From assembly GCA_039934635.1 (NCBI GenBank), contig JBDTLT010000014.1, positions 1 to 55,999 of the forward strand: a DNA stretch of 55,999 nucleotides, given 5' to 3'. The notes below the pieces were generated by a model. The model had not been told where the DNA came from and made no database searches. It saw nothing but the letters and a program-made list of their open reading frames with translations. The stretch comes from DATLFA01 sp039934635. GTDB lineage: Bacteria; Actinomycetota; Acidimicrobiia; Acidimicrobiales; WLNW01. The translations under genes and the position numbers were made by a program. This document shows, piece by piece, positions 47,071-55,583 of the stretch; position 1 is the first letter of the stretch; each line of letters begins with the position of its first letter.

Positions 47071-47937
47071 ATGCAAGTCCAGCGACTCGGATATCTCGTG
47101 ATCGAGTCCACCGACCTCGATGCCTGGCGCCGGTTCGGCACCGAGGTTCTCGGCATGGCCGTCGGTAAGCGATCCACCGACGACACGCTGCACCTCCGTC
47201 TCGACGATCAACCGTTTCGCTTCGCCGTGGTTGCCGGTGGCGAAGATCGCCTGCAGTTCTCGGGGTGGCAGGTCGCCAACCAATCTGCGCTCGAACAATT
47301 GGCCGACGACCTGGCCGGCAGGGGCGTCGCAGTCGAGCGTGTCGACGCCGAGGTGGCCAAGCAGCGTTGCGTCGGCGATCTCGTTCGAGTGACAGACCCT
47401 GGTGGCGCGGCGCTCGAGTTGTTCTACTCGCCGGTGATGGATCACGACCCGTTCGTCTCACCGGTGGGTGTGTCCGGGTTCGTGACCGGGCCCCTCGGCC
47501 TCGGGCACATCGTGATGCTCACACCCACCTTCGAAGAGTCGCTCGCTTTTTACGCGGCACTCGGTTTCAAGGAGAGCGACTCGATGGCGCTCGATGGCAT
47601 GCAGCTCAAGTTCTTGCACTGCAATCCGCGACATCACAGCCTTGCGCTGGCAACGGGCCCACGTTCCATGCTGGCGCACTTCATGGTCGAGGCGCGCAGC
47701 ATCGACGACGTCGGCTACACACTCGATCGCTGTGAAGCCAATGGCGTACGCGTCAAGCAAGGCATCGGCCGCCACAGCAACGACGAGATGATCTCGTTCT
47801 ACGCGCAGGCGCCCGCGCGATTCGACTTCGAATTCGGATGGGGCGGTTTGCTCATCGACGACGCGACCTGGGCCGTGCAAGAGATCACCAAGACGAGTCA
47901 CTGGGGTCATCGGCGACCGCCGCGTCCGCAGAGCTGA
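47071..47937 (+). CDS. extradiol ring-cleavage dioxygenase (BphC/HsaC-like)
   Basis: A 288-residue type I extradiol dioxygenase of two VOC modules. Iron ligands by family pattern: H146 (LGLGHIVMLTP), H203 (SMLAHFMVEA) and E254 (RFDFEFGWGG). It should open catecholic rings by meta cleavage, as in biphenyl (BphC) or steroid ring A (HsaC) degradation. ATG 47071 is set by GGAGG 6 nt upstream (ATG 47068 is adjacent). The next gene encodes the hydrolase expected to act on its product. Confidence 0.92.
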   Translation: MQVQRLGYLVIESTDLDAWRRFGTEVLGMAVGKRSTDDTLHLRLDDQPFRFAVVAGGEDRLQFSGWQVANQSALEQLADDLAGRGVAVERVDAEVAKQRCVGDLVRVTDPGGAALELFYSPVMDHDPFVSPVGVSGFVTGPLGLGHIVMLTPTFEESLAFYAALGFKESDSMALDGMQLKFLHCNPRHHSLALATGPRSMLAHFMVEARSIDDVGYTLDRCEANGVRVKQGIGRHSNDEMISFYAQAPARFDFEFGWGGLLIDDATWAVQEITKTSHWGHRRPPRPQS

Positions 47938-47986
47938 CACACAACGACATCTCGCCGCGTCGCGCGGCGCCAACGGAGGACGAGCG

Positions 47987-48862
47987 ATGGGTGACACGAT
48001 CACATTCGAAGGAACCAGCCGGTTCGTGAAGGCGGGCGAGATCACGCTGCATCTCAACGAGGTCGGCGAAGGCCCGCCCTTGGTCTTGCTGCACGGCAGC
48101 GGCCCCGGTGCGACGAGTTGGAGCAACTTCAAACACAATCTCCCCGCGTTGAGCCAGCGGTTCCGAGTGCTCGCGGTCGACCAGCCGGGTTACGGCTTGT
48201 CCGACAAACCATTGTTCACGCGCGAGGACTCTGTGTTCAAGGTGACCTCGCGCGCTCTGACCGGGTTGCTCGATGAGCTGGGTGTCGACAAGGTCGACTT
48301 CATCGGCAACTCCCTCGGTGGTGCCAACGCGCTCAGGTTCTCTCTCGACAACCCGAAACGCGTCGGCAAGATGGTCTTGATGGGGCCGGGCGGGGCCGCC
48401 GTCAATATCTTCTCGCCGCCGATGAGCGAAGGCTTCAAACATTTGCGTGCGTTCTACGAGGCGGCCAACCCGACTCGCGAACAACTCGAGGCGTTCATTC
48501 GCATCATGGTGTTCGACCAAGACCTGATCACCGACGAACTGTTGGACGAACGGTACGCCGCGGCAGTCGAACCATCACAGCTCGACGGCGCGCGTCGCGT
48601 ACAGGCGTCGATGGATTCATTGCCCGAAGAAGATCAGCTGTGGCGCTTCCTGCACAAGGTTCGCCATCCGGTGTTGATGACATGGGGTCGCGACGACCGG
48701 GTCATGCAGCTCGATACCGCGATGTTCGCCATGCGACGTATGCCAAATGCCCGGCTCCACATCTTTCCCAAGTGTGGTCATTGGGCGCAGCTCGAACACC
48801 GTGAGGAATTCGACCGTCTGACGATCGACTTCCTCACGATGGGGTCGTCGGTGCCGAGGTGA
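47987..48862 (+). CDS. meta-cleavage product hydrolase (BphD/HsaD-like)
   Basis: A 291-residue alpha/beta hydrolase. Oxyanion-hole segment LLHGSGPGATSWSNF, nucleophile S109 in FIGNSLGGANALRFS, acid around D236 in WGRDDRVMQLD, and H265 in CGHWAQLEH. The HGSGPGAxxxxNF and GNSxGG patterns are characteristic of C-C bond hydrolases that split meta-cleavage products. Its position after the extradiol dioxygenase supports this. Its stop overlaps the next start (GTGA). Confidence 0.92.
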   Translation: MGDTITFEGTSRFVKAGEITLHLNEVGEGPPLVLLHGSGPGATSWSNFKHNLPALSQRFRVLAVDQPGYGLSDKPLFTREDSVFKVTSRALTGLLDELGVDKVDFIGNSLGGANALRFSLDNPKRVGKMVLMGPGGAAVNIFSPPMSEGFKHLRAFYEAANPTREQLEAFIRIMVFDQDLITDELLDERYAAAVEPSQLDGARRVQASMDSLPEEDQLWRFLHKVRHPVLMTWGRDDRVMQLDTAMFAMRRMPNARLHIFPKCGHWAQLEHREEFDRLTIDFLTMGSSVPR

Positions 48863-49866
48863 AAGTCGACGCGATCTTCCGCACTGGCGACATCACGGGC
48901 ACCATCGCCGACGTACGCCGCCTCGAGGCGTTGCCGGTCGACGGCATCTTCTGCGCCGAGACCGCACACGATCCGTTCATCAGCGCGACGCTCGCCGTCG
49001 AGCACTCGACGCGTGCCGAAGTCGGCACCGCGATTGCCGTTGCGTTCGCCCGCAATCCGATGACCGTGGCGATGGCGGCGCACGATTTGCAGCGCTACTC
49101 GAATGGTCGTTTCATCCTGGGTCTCGGCAGCCAGATCAAGCCGCACATCGAAAAGCGCTTCTCGATGCCCTGGTCGCACCCGGCGCCGCGCATGCGTGAG
49201 TTCATCGCGGCGATGCGCGCCATTTGGCGGTCATGGAACGACGGCGAGCGATTGGCGTTTCGGGGCGACTACTACAAGCACACGTTGATGACGCCGTTCT
49301 TCGCCCCGCCCGCCAGCGAGCACGGTGCACCCAAGGTCTTCCTCGCGGCCGTGGGCGAGCACATGTCGGTCGTCGCGGGCGAGGTGGCCGACGGGCTCTT
49401 CGTTCACGGGTTCAGCACCGAGCCGTACCTCCGCGACGTCACATGGCCCGCGGTCGATCGGGGTCTCGTCGCGAGCGGCCGGGCGCGCGAGCAATTCGAG
49501 ATGACGGGTCTCGTGTTCGTGGTCACCGGCGTCGACGAGCAGTCGATCGCCTCGGCCGACCGGCTCACCCGCAAGCAGATCGCCTTTTACGGTTCGACGC
49601 CGTCGTACCTCCCGGTGCTCGCGCACCACGGTTGGGGTGCCGTGCAGAGCGAGCTCAATGTGTTGTCCAAACGGGGCGAGTGGGATGCGATGGGTGCGCT
49701 CATCACCGACGAGATGCTCGACGCGTTCGCGGTGCGCGGCACGCCCGACGAGGTGGGTCGGCTCGTGCGGGCCCGCTACGAAGGACAGCTCGCCCGCTGC
49801 CAGGCGTACATGCCCTACGAAGTCTCCGATGAACTGCACGGTCAGGTCGTGGCAAGCTTTCGCTGA
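48859..49866 (+). CDS. LLM-class, F420-dependent oxidoreductase
   Basis: A 335-residue luciferase-like monooxygenase-fold protein (TIGR03617-like). Seen: MKVDAIFRTGDITGTIADVRRLEALPVDGIFCAETAHDPF, TAIAVAFARNPMTVAMAAHDLQRYSNGRFILGLGSQIKPHIEKRF and WRSWNDGERLAFRGDYY. Actinobacterial members of this type use F420 as cofactor and occur in steroid and aromatic clusters. GTG 48859 overlaps the hydrolase stop. The substrate is unknown; it may oxidise or reduce an intermediate of the same pathway. Confidence 0.9.
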   Translation: MKVDAIFRTGDITGTIADVRRLEALPVDGIFCAETAHDPFISATLAVEHSTRAEVGTAIAVAFARNPMTVAMAAHDLQRYSNGRFILGLGSQIKPHIEKRFSMPWSHPAPRMREFIAAMRAIWRSWNDGERLAFRGDYYKHTLMTPFFAPPASEHGAPKVFLAAVGEHMSVVAGEVADGLFVHGFSTEPYLRDVTWPAVDRGLVASGRAREQFEMTGLVFVVTGVDEQSIASADRLTRKQIAFYGSTPSYLPVLAHHGWGAVQSELNVLSKRGEWDAMGALITDEMLDAFAVRGTPDEVGRLVRARYEGQLARCQAYMPYEVSDELHGQVVASFR

Positions 49867-49901
49867 CCAACGCCGACGCGTTGTCGACGAGAGGAGTCGC
49901 A

Positions 49902-50384
49902 GTGCCGTACTACTCGGTTGAAGACGAAGGCTTTTGGGACATCGGGCCAGAGTCGATGCACTGGATGAAGGTGGTCGCCGAAGCGATCGACGTGAAGTTC
50001 GCGCGCTTCCCTCTCGGCGATCCCGAGGATGGCAACACTCCGTTCGCGTCGGTCTTGTTCATGCCGCCCAACTACGAGCTGTGGCGCCACAAGCACAGCT
50101 GCTACCGGTTCGAGGCCATCTTGCGCGGCACGATCACCGTCGACGGTCGGGAGCTCGGCCCGGGCAACGTCATGACGTCGGCACCCAATGAGGCCTACGG
50201 GCCCTACTTCGTCGGACCCGAAGGTTGCATCACCGTCGAGATCTTCAGCGCTCGCAGTGGCTTGGGCACGATCCTCGATGAGGACACCGATCCGCGCGCG
50301 GTCGAGTTCTTGCGATCGCTGCTGGCCGACCCTGACCCCGAGCGGCGGGCGGCCGCAGAGATCGCGTTCGCAGAGGGCGTCTGA
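49902..50384 (+). CDS. cupin-like protein
   Basis: A 160-residue single-domain protein. The middle has the cupin pattern: ELWRHKHSCYRFEAILRGTITVDGRELGPGNVMTSAPNEAYGPYFVG, with His residues and a Glu in the positions of a metal site. GTG 49902 is chosen because AGGAG lies 5 nt upstream. It begins 35 bp after the LLM gene and likely belongs to the same operon. Its stop abuts the convergent MaoC stop. The role is unknown. Confidence 0.75.
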   Translation: MPYYSVEDEGFWDIGPESMHWMKVVAEAIDVKFARFPLGDPEDGNTPFASVLFMPPNYELWRHKHSCYRFEAILRGTITVDGRELGPGNVMTSAPNEAYGPYFVGPEGCITVEIFSARSGLGTILDEDTDPRAVEFLRSLLADPDPERRAAAEIAFAEGV

Positions 50385-50849
50385 CTACCCCGATCTGCGG
50401 GGCAGTTCGTACACCGAAGTAGCGAGCACACACGGCTTGTCCGCGTCGTTGCGGATCTTCAGGTCGACCTCGATGAGCGCCCGGTCGTAACCTCGAGCGT
50501 CGTCCATCCACTTCTTCGTGACGCGGCCTTCGAAGCGCAACTCGTCGCCCGCGCACAGCGACTCGGCCATTCGCATCGACCGCTTCGCAAGGAACGATTC
50601 GGGCCCGGCCCACGACGTCACGTAGCGATCGAGAAGCCCGAGGATCGGCCCGGTCGCCATATAGATGTGCGATCGGCCTTGCGCCGAACGGGCGTAATCG
50701 GCGTCGATGTGACCGCCGAAGAAGGTCCACGTCGACGTGGCGGTGGCGACGACTCGCTCGACGTCGAGACGGTCGACATCGGATGGCAATTCGTCGCCTT
50801 CGGCGACCTGGTCCCACGTGAGTTGATGGTGCTGCGCCCGACGACTCAC
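50385..50849 (-). CDS. MaoC-like hot-dog dehydratase-family protein (downstream)
   Basis: A 154-residue hot-dog protein (TWDQVAEGDELPSDVDRL, then ATATSTWTFFGGHIDADYA, YMATGPILGLLDRYVTSW, CAGDELRFEGRVTKKW). It is the C-terminal-type half of a two-gene MaoC hydratase. The catalytic Asp-x-x-x-x-His motif of R-hydratases is degenerate, so it may be the non-catalytic partner. GTG 50849 overlaps the upstream MaoC stop (GTGA). Confidence 0.82.
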   Translation of the reverse strand: MSRRAQHHQLTWDQVAEGDELPSDVDRLDVERVVATATSTWTFFGGHIDADYARSAQGRSHIYMATGPILGLLDRYVTSWAGPESFLAKRSMRMAESLCAGDELRFEGRVTKKWMDDARGYDRALIEVDLKIRNDADKPCVLATSVYELPRRSG

Positions 50850-51388
50850 TGTGCACCTCGCGCCCAGAAGCGCAGGATCACATTGCGCTGGATGGCGACG
50901 AGCTCGCCCGACTGGCGGCGGAATCGGCCGACGACAGTGAGGTAGTGACCCGTGCCGACGCGCGTCTGTTTCTCTTCGGAAATGGACTCGACTTCTTCCA
51001 CGACGTTGAGCCGGTCACCGATGCGCAGGTGATCGAAGAACTCGATCTCACTCGAGATGTTGATCATCGAGTCTCCGGGCAGTGGGACCGCAACGAGCAA
51101 CGCGGTAACGGGCTCGGGCAGGTAGTCGGGGCGCCAGTTCTGCGGCGTGACCCAAGTGGTCAGCATCGCCGGTGGAGCGACACCGGACCCGCACACCTGA
51201 CTGGCGAGATCTTCATCCCAATACAACGGGTTCGGATCGTGCACTGCCGACACGAACTGTCGCACCATGGCCTCATTGACCGGTAGGTCGGCGAAACGCA
51301 CCTCGCTCGGTCGCCCGATGTGCGTGAGGCCTTCCTCGTACGTGCCGACGCACAGCCCATACGCGCCGGCGCTTTCGCGGTCACTCAT
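50846..51388 (-). CDS. MaoC/FAS1-like hot-dog protein (upstream)
   Basis: A 180-residue hot-dog protein with LPVNEAMVRQFVSAVHDPNPLYWDEDLA, the N-terminal motif of MaoC and FAS1-like dehydratases, and INISSEIEFFDHLRIGDRLNVVEEVESI. It pairs with the next gene as the two halves of an enoyl-CoA hydratase, as in steroid side-chain degradation (ChsH1/ChsH2-like pairs). ATG 51388 overlaps the CaiB gene stop (ATGA). Confidence 0.85.
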   Translation of the reverse strand: MSDRESAGAYGLCVGTYEEGLTHIGRPSEVRFADLPVNEAMVRQFVSAVHDPNPLYWDEDLASQVCGSGVAPPAMLTTWVTPQNWRPDYLPEPVTALLVAVPLPGDSMINISSEIEFFDHLRIGDRLNVVEEVESISEEKQTRVGTGHYLTVVGRFRRQSGELVAIQRNVILRFWARGAQ

Positions 51389-53763
51389 CGTTGCGTCTCC
51401 TGTGCTGCGATGCTCGGCGGTGCGCCGAGCCATTCGTCGATGATCTGCGCCCGATGTTCGTCGAGTCGCGGGCTCGCATGGGCGATGCCTCCTGGGGTCC
51501 GGCTGAACTTCGGGACGACGGCAGCCAATGCGACTTCGCCGAGTTCTTCGTCGCGAACCGAGACGATCGACGAGCGCGTCGTGCAATGGGCCGCCGCGAA
51601 CAGCTCGTCGATGCTCATGACGGGCGTGACCGAATAGCCGTGCGGATGGTCGTCGACTGCGATCAATTCATCGGCTGTGTGCGACTCCACATAGTGGCGG
51701 ATCGATTCGATCTCGGCGCCGCGATCGAACCCGTCGACATCGCCGTACGGATCGCCGTCGCAGAATCGAACAGGCCCGGGGCCCCACTTGGCCGCCGACA
51801 TCCAGCGACCGTCGGACGACTGTGCCATGCAGATCGACTCGCCGACTGCAGTACCGAACGAACTGCGGCCGGGCAGCTCGGCGAACTGGTCGTACATCAG
51901 CACCGGAAGCTCGAGAAACCGGAAGATCGTCTCGTAGAGCGCGACGTCGACGTGCTGACCGACCGCCGCGTCCCCCCGCCGCTGTTCGTACAGCGCGCTC
52001 AGCGCACCGAAGGCGCCGAGCAGCGCGCTCAGTCCATCCGCCACCGGGAAGCCGGTCGGCATGGGCGGACCATCCGCGTAACCGGTGACCGATGCCAGCC
52101 CTCCGTACGCCTCGGCATTGCGGCCGAAGGCGCGTCGGGTTCGATACGGCCCGTCCTGCCCGTAGCCGCTCACGCTCACGAGCACGATGCGCGGATTCAC
52201 GGCGCGCAGGTCGTCGTACCCGAGGCCCATCCGTTCGAGCGTCCCCGGCACGAAGTTCGCCGTGATCACGTCCGCGGCGGCGACGAGCCCGAGGAATGTC
52301 GTGCGATCCGCAGGGTCCTTGAGATCGAGGGTGATCGATCGCTTGTTGCGGGCGCTCGCCTTCCACCACAGCGAGACTTGTTTGTGCAGCGGTGCTTGCC
52401 GGCGAAAGTCGTCGCCGCCGTTCGGCTTTTCGACCTTCACGACGTCGGCGCCGAGATCGGCCAGCACGGTGGCCGCGAACGGGCCGGCGAGTATCTGGCC
52501 CATGTCGATCACGCGCAGGCCGCCGAGGGGACCGGGGCGGTCCGTCGGCCGTGCGGGCCGTCGATGGTCGACAGCCGCAGGTGCAGGTGGACGCGCCGGT
52601 GCCGCGTCGCTCCAGACTTCGTCGACGGCCACGTCGATGAGGGGTCGTGCCGCGCCGAGGTGGTGCACGCGGCCGGGCGTGCGAGAGAAGCGGGGAACGG
52701 CACGCGGCACATGACAAGGACCGAGCTCGTCGTCGACGACCCGCGCGATCGTCCCGCGCTCGCGGTAGTTCTGGTCGTCGAAGATGTCGTCCATCGTGAA
52801 GACCGAACCGATCGGAACGCTGTGCCGGCCGCACACCTCCTCGATGTCGGCGCGGTTCGCGCTGCGAGCCCAGTCGCGCAAAGTGGACTCGACGACCGCA
52901 CGATTGGCGACCCGCGCCTCATTGGTGGCGAATCGCGGATCGTCGATCAGATCGGGCCGGCCCATCGCGCGGTAGAGGCGATGCACGATCTCGTTGGTGT
53001 TGCCGGTGAACGTCATCCATTTGTCGTCCGCGGTCAACCACGTGGCGACGGGAACTTGGTACGAGCTGCCGTTGCCGGCGCGTTCGTTGCGAAAGCCCGT
53101 CTGCTGGAAGAAGATCGGGAGGAACTCCATCACTCGCAGCACCGCTTCGTATCCCGCGAGGTCGATCAGTTGACCTTTGCGTTCGCCGTGAGCGTCGCGT
53201 TCGAGGACGGCCGCCATGACACTCAGCGCGCCGAACAACGCAGTGGTCGCAGCGCCGATCGGGAAGCCGGTGTGCAGCGGGCTGCGGTCGGGCTCACCGG
53301 CTGCGAATGTCTGTCCCCCGAACGCCTCTGCGACCCGGCCCGAACCCGCGCGACCGTGGAGCGGCCCGGTCGCCCCGAACGCGCTGGTCGACAGCACGAC
53401 CAGGTGGGGATGATGCGCGAACAGTTCATCGCCGGTGACCGCGTCGGTGCCGAAGTGAAGGCCAGGCTCCACGATCACGACATCGCAACGGTCCATCAGT
53501 TGGTGAAACCACGCGTAGGAGTTTGGCATCGCCGGCGAAAGTTGCACGCACCGCTTGTTGCGCGCGGTGACCTTCCACAGCAGCGAGACGCCGTCCTTCA
53601 TGGGTCCGACGGCGCGCGATCGATGACCGGCGGGCGTCTCGATCTGGACCACATCCGCGCCGAGGTCGGCCAACAACGTTGACGTCGCGATCGCGTCTGG
53701 TGTCTGCGTGGCGTCGACGACCCGCAACCCGCGTAACGGCCCGGTGTCGGTGCCTTCCGGCAT
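51385..53763 (-). CDS. tandem CaiB/BaiF (family III) CoA transferase, two fused domains
   Basis: A 792-residue protein of two complete family III CoA-transferase domains. Domain 1 (about 1-370) starts LRGLRVVDATQTPDAIATSTLLADLGADVVQIETP and carries the catalytic Asp in GQLIDLAGYE. Domain 2 (about 400-785) starts LGGLRVIDMGQILAGPFAATVLADLGADVVKVEKP and carries GQHVDVALYE. Each is normally a separate polypeptide of about 400 residues that forms interlocked dimers, so this fusion would be an intramolecular dimer. ATG 53763 has AGGGGG upstream. It is coupled to two MaoC genes, suggesting CoA activation then hydration of an acyl or steroid-derived acid. Confidence 0.92.
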   Translation of the reverse strand: MPEGTDTGPLRGLRVVDATQTPDAIATSTLLADLGADVVQIETPAGHRSRAVGPMKDGVSLLWKVTARNKRCVQLSPAMPNSYAWFHQLMDRCDVVIVEPGLHFGTDAVTGDELFAHHPHLVVLSTSAFGATGPLHGRAGSGRVAEAFGGQTFAAGEPDRSPLHTGFPIGAATTALFGALSVMAAVLERDAHGERKGQLIDLAGYEAVLRVMEFLPIFFQQTGFRNERAGNGSSYQVPVATWLTADDKWMTFTGNTNEIVHRLYRAMGRPDLIDDPRFATNEARVANRAVVESTLRDWARSANRADIEEVCGRHSVPIGSVFTMDDIFDDQNYRERGTIARVVDDELGPCHVPRAVPRFSRTPGRVHHLGAARPLIDVAVDEVWSDAAPARPPAPAAVDHRRPARPTDRPGPLGGLRVIDMGQILAGPFAATVLADLGADVVKVEKPNGGDDFRRQAPLHKQVSLWWKASARNKRSITLDLKDPADRTTFLGLVAAADVITANFVPGTLERMGLGYDDLRAVNPRIVLVSVSGYGQDGPYRTRRAFGRNAEAYGGLASVTGYADGPPMPTGFPVADGLSALLGAFGALSALYEQRRGDAAVGQHVDVALYETIFRFLELPVLMYDQFAELPGRSSFGTAVGESICMAQSSDGRWMSAAKWGPGPVRFCDGDPYGDVDGFDRGAEIESIRHYVESHTADELIAVDDHPHGYSVTPVMSIDELFAAAHCTTRSSIVSVRDEELGEVALAAVVPKFSRTPGGIAHASPRLDEHRAQIIDEWLGAPPSIAAQETQR

Positions 53764-53849
53764 GTATCCCCCTGATCTTTGGCGGCGCCACATTACCGGC
53801 CGTGGCTGAGTCGTCGCCCTGTCAGTGCGCGTCGTTTGGCGTGACGGAC

Positions 53850-54716
53850 TCAGCGGGGCAGTGGCACCCACGGGTCATGGTCGCCGGGCACCGTGGGGAA
53901 CTCCTGGTTGTTCCAGCGCCGCTTCGCTTCCTCGATCGTGGCGGGGTCGCTGTGTACGAAGTTCCACCAGATGTTGCGTTTCCCGACGGGCTCGCCGCCG
54001 AGCACCATTGCATGGCCTCGTCCGGCGAGCACCGGTCGGGCGTCGGGTTCGAGCACGGCGAGGTGGCCTTGCGGAAGCGCATGACCGGCGACGGTGAGCG
54101 CGCCGTCGATGGCGAGGACGGCCAGCTCGCGATGGGCGGCGTCGAGGCGGATCGAACCGTCGTCCGGGAGTCGGATCTCGGCCAGTACCAAGGGCGACGA
54201 GACGGCCACGGGTGATTGCAGACCCCATCCGCTGCCGGCGACGACGCGGACGGTTGCACCGCCGTGATCCGCCTGGGGGATCACCGCAGCGTCGTGGTGT
54301 TCGAACCACGGCGCGCCGTCTTCGGCATCGGTCGGTAGTGCGATCCACGATTGCAGCCCGTGCAAGCGGCGCGGCTCGTTGCGATCCGCCGGCGGTGTGC
54401 GCTCGGTGTGCGTGACACCGCCACCCGCGGTCATGCAGTTGACGTCGCCGGGCTCGATCGTCTGCACGACGCCGGTGGAGTCACGATGCAGGAGGCGTCC
54501 CTCGAAGAGATAGGTCAGCGTCGACAGTCCGATGTGGGGATGCGCGTCGACGTCGACGGCGACGCCAGGGGCCATATCGTCGGGACCCATGTGGTCGGCG
54601 AAGATGAACGGGCCGACCATGCGATGCGTGCGCCACGGCAACAGCCGGTGCACGATGCCGTTGCCCACGGGGCGCTCGCGGGGTTCGATCAACAGCGCGA
54701 TGGCGTCAGTGGCCAC
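53850..54716 (-). CDS. pirin-family cupin protein
   Basis: A 288-residue pirin-type bicupin. Metal ligands by family pattern: H59, H61 (DAHPHIGLSTLTYLFEG), H103 and E105 (GGGVTHTER). The C-terminal pirin domain (AVLAIDGALTVAGHALPQGHLAVLEPD, then WWNFVHSDPATIEEAKRRW) is complete. Bacterial pirins include quercetinase-like enzymes. GTG 54716 is the start. It lies 86 bp upstream of the CoA-transferase gene on the same strand and may be co-transcribed. Confidence 0.92.
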   Translation of the reverse strand: MATDAIALLIEPRERPVGNGIVHRLLPWRTHRMVGPFIFADHMGPDDMAPGVAVDVDAHPHIGLSTLTYLFEGRLLHRDSTGVVQTIEPGDVNCMTAGGGVTHTERTPPADRNEPRRLHGLQSWIALPTDAEDGAPWFEHHDAAVIPQADHGGATVRVVAGSGWGLQSPVAVSSPLVLAEIRLPDDGSIRLDAAHRELAVLAIDGALTVAGHALPQGHLAVLEPDARPVLAGRGHAMVLGGEPVGKRNIWWNFVHSDPATIEEAKRRWNNQEFPTVPGDHDPWVPLPR

Positions 54717-54791
54717 GGCGATGGATCGTAGTGATCAATACTGCAGGCAGCACTCGCTCTTGCGGCGGGGTCGCCGAGGCGAGGAGTGAAC

Positions 54792-55583
54792 ATGGCAGGG
54801 CGGTTGAACGGGAAGGTCGCGATTGTCACGGGTGGCGCGCGCGGCCTGGGGCGGGGCATCGCTCAACGATTCGCGGCCGAAGATGCGCGCGTCGTGATCG
54901 CGGATATTGCAGAGGCGGCTGCAGCCGATGCCGCGGCGGCGATCGACGGGGAATCCGTCGTGTGCGACGTGAGCGAGCGGGCATCGGTGCAGGCGCTGGT
55001 CGACCGCGTCGTGGCCAAGCACGGCCAGCTCGACGTCATGGTCGCCAACGCCGGTATCGCGGGAGGTGCTCCGTTTCTCGAGTTGAGCGACGAGTTGTGG
55101 GACAGCGTCATCGCAGTGAATCTGCGCGGCGTGTTTCTCTGCAATCAGATCGCCGGTCGTTATTTCGCGGGACGGGGCGGCGGTGCGATCGTCAACACGG
55201 CATCGATCCTCAGTGCAAGAGCCAACCCGACCACAGCGGCCTACAGCGCGTCCAAAGCGGGCGTCGTGAGCCTCACACACAGCGCGGCCGCCGCGCTCGG
55301 ACAGTTCGGCGTGCGCGTCAATGCGATCGGCCCCGGCTACATCGAGACGCAGATGACCGAAGGCATACGCGCCGACCCGGCCATGGCCCAGTCAGTGCGC
55401 GACGCGACGGTCCTCGGGCGTTTCGGCACACCGACCGATATCGGTGATGCCGCGGTCTTCCTCGCCTCGGACGAAGCGGCGTACATCACCGGCCAAGTGC
55501 TCTTCGTCGACGGCGGGTGGTTGCTGCACCGCAATCCGCGAGGCGAACAGATGCAGCGCGCGACGACTACTGCGCTGAGGTGA
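54792..55583 (+). CDS. short-chain dehydrogenase/reductase (SDR)
   Basis: A 263-residue classical SDR. Cofactor motif TGGARGLG at residues 13-20, Asp at the end of strand 2 (VVIADIAEA), indicating NAD preference, NAG at 86-88, catalytic Ser around 138-141, Y151 and K155 (AAYSASKAG), and the C-terminal GPGYIETQM. It oxidises or reduces a secondary alcohol or ketone, substrate unknown. ATG 54792 has GAGGAG 5 nt upstream. The last 17 bp overlap the convergent gene. Confidence 0.93.
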   Translation: MAGRLNGKVAIVTGGARGLGRGIAQRFAAEDARVVIADIAEAAAADAAAAIDGESVVCDVSERASVQALVDRVVAKHGQLDVMVANAGIAGGAPFLELSDELWDSVIAVNLRGVFLCNQIAGRYFAGRGGGAIVNTASILSARANPTTAAYSASKAGVVSLTHSAAAALGQFGVRVNAIGPGYIETQMTEGIRADPAMAQSVRDATVLGRFGTPTDIGDAAVFLASDEAAYITGQVLFVDGGWLLHRNPRGEQMQRATTTALR

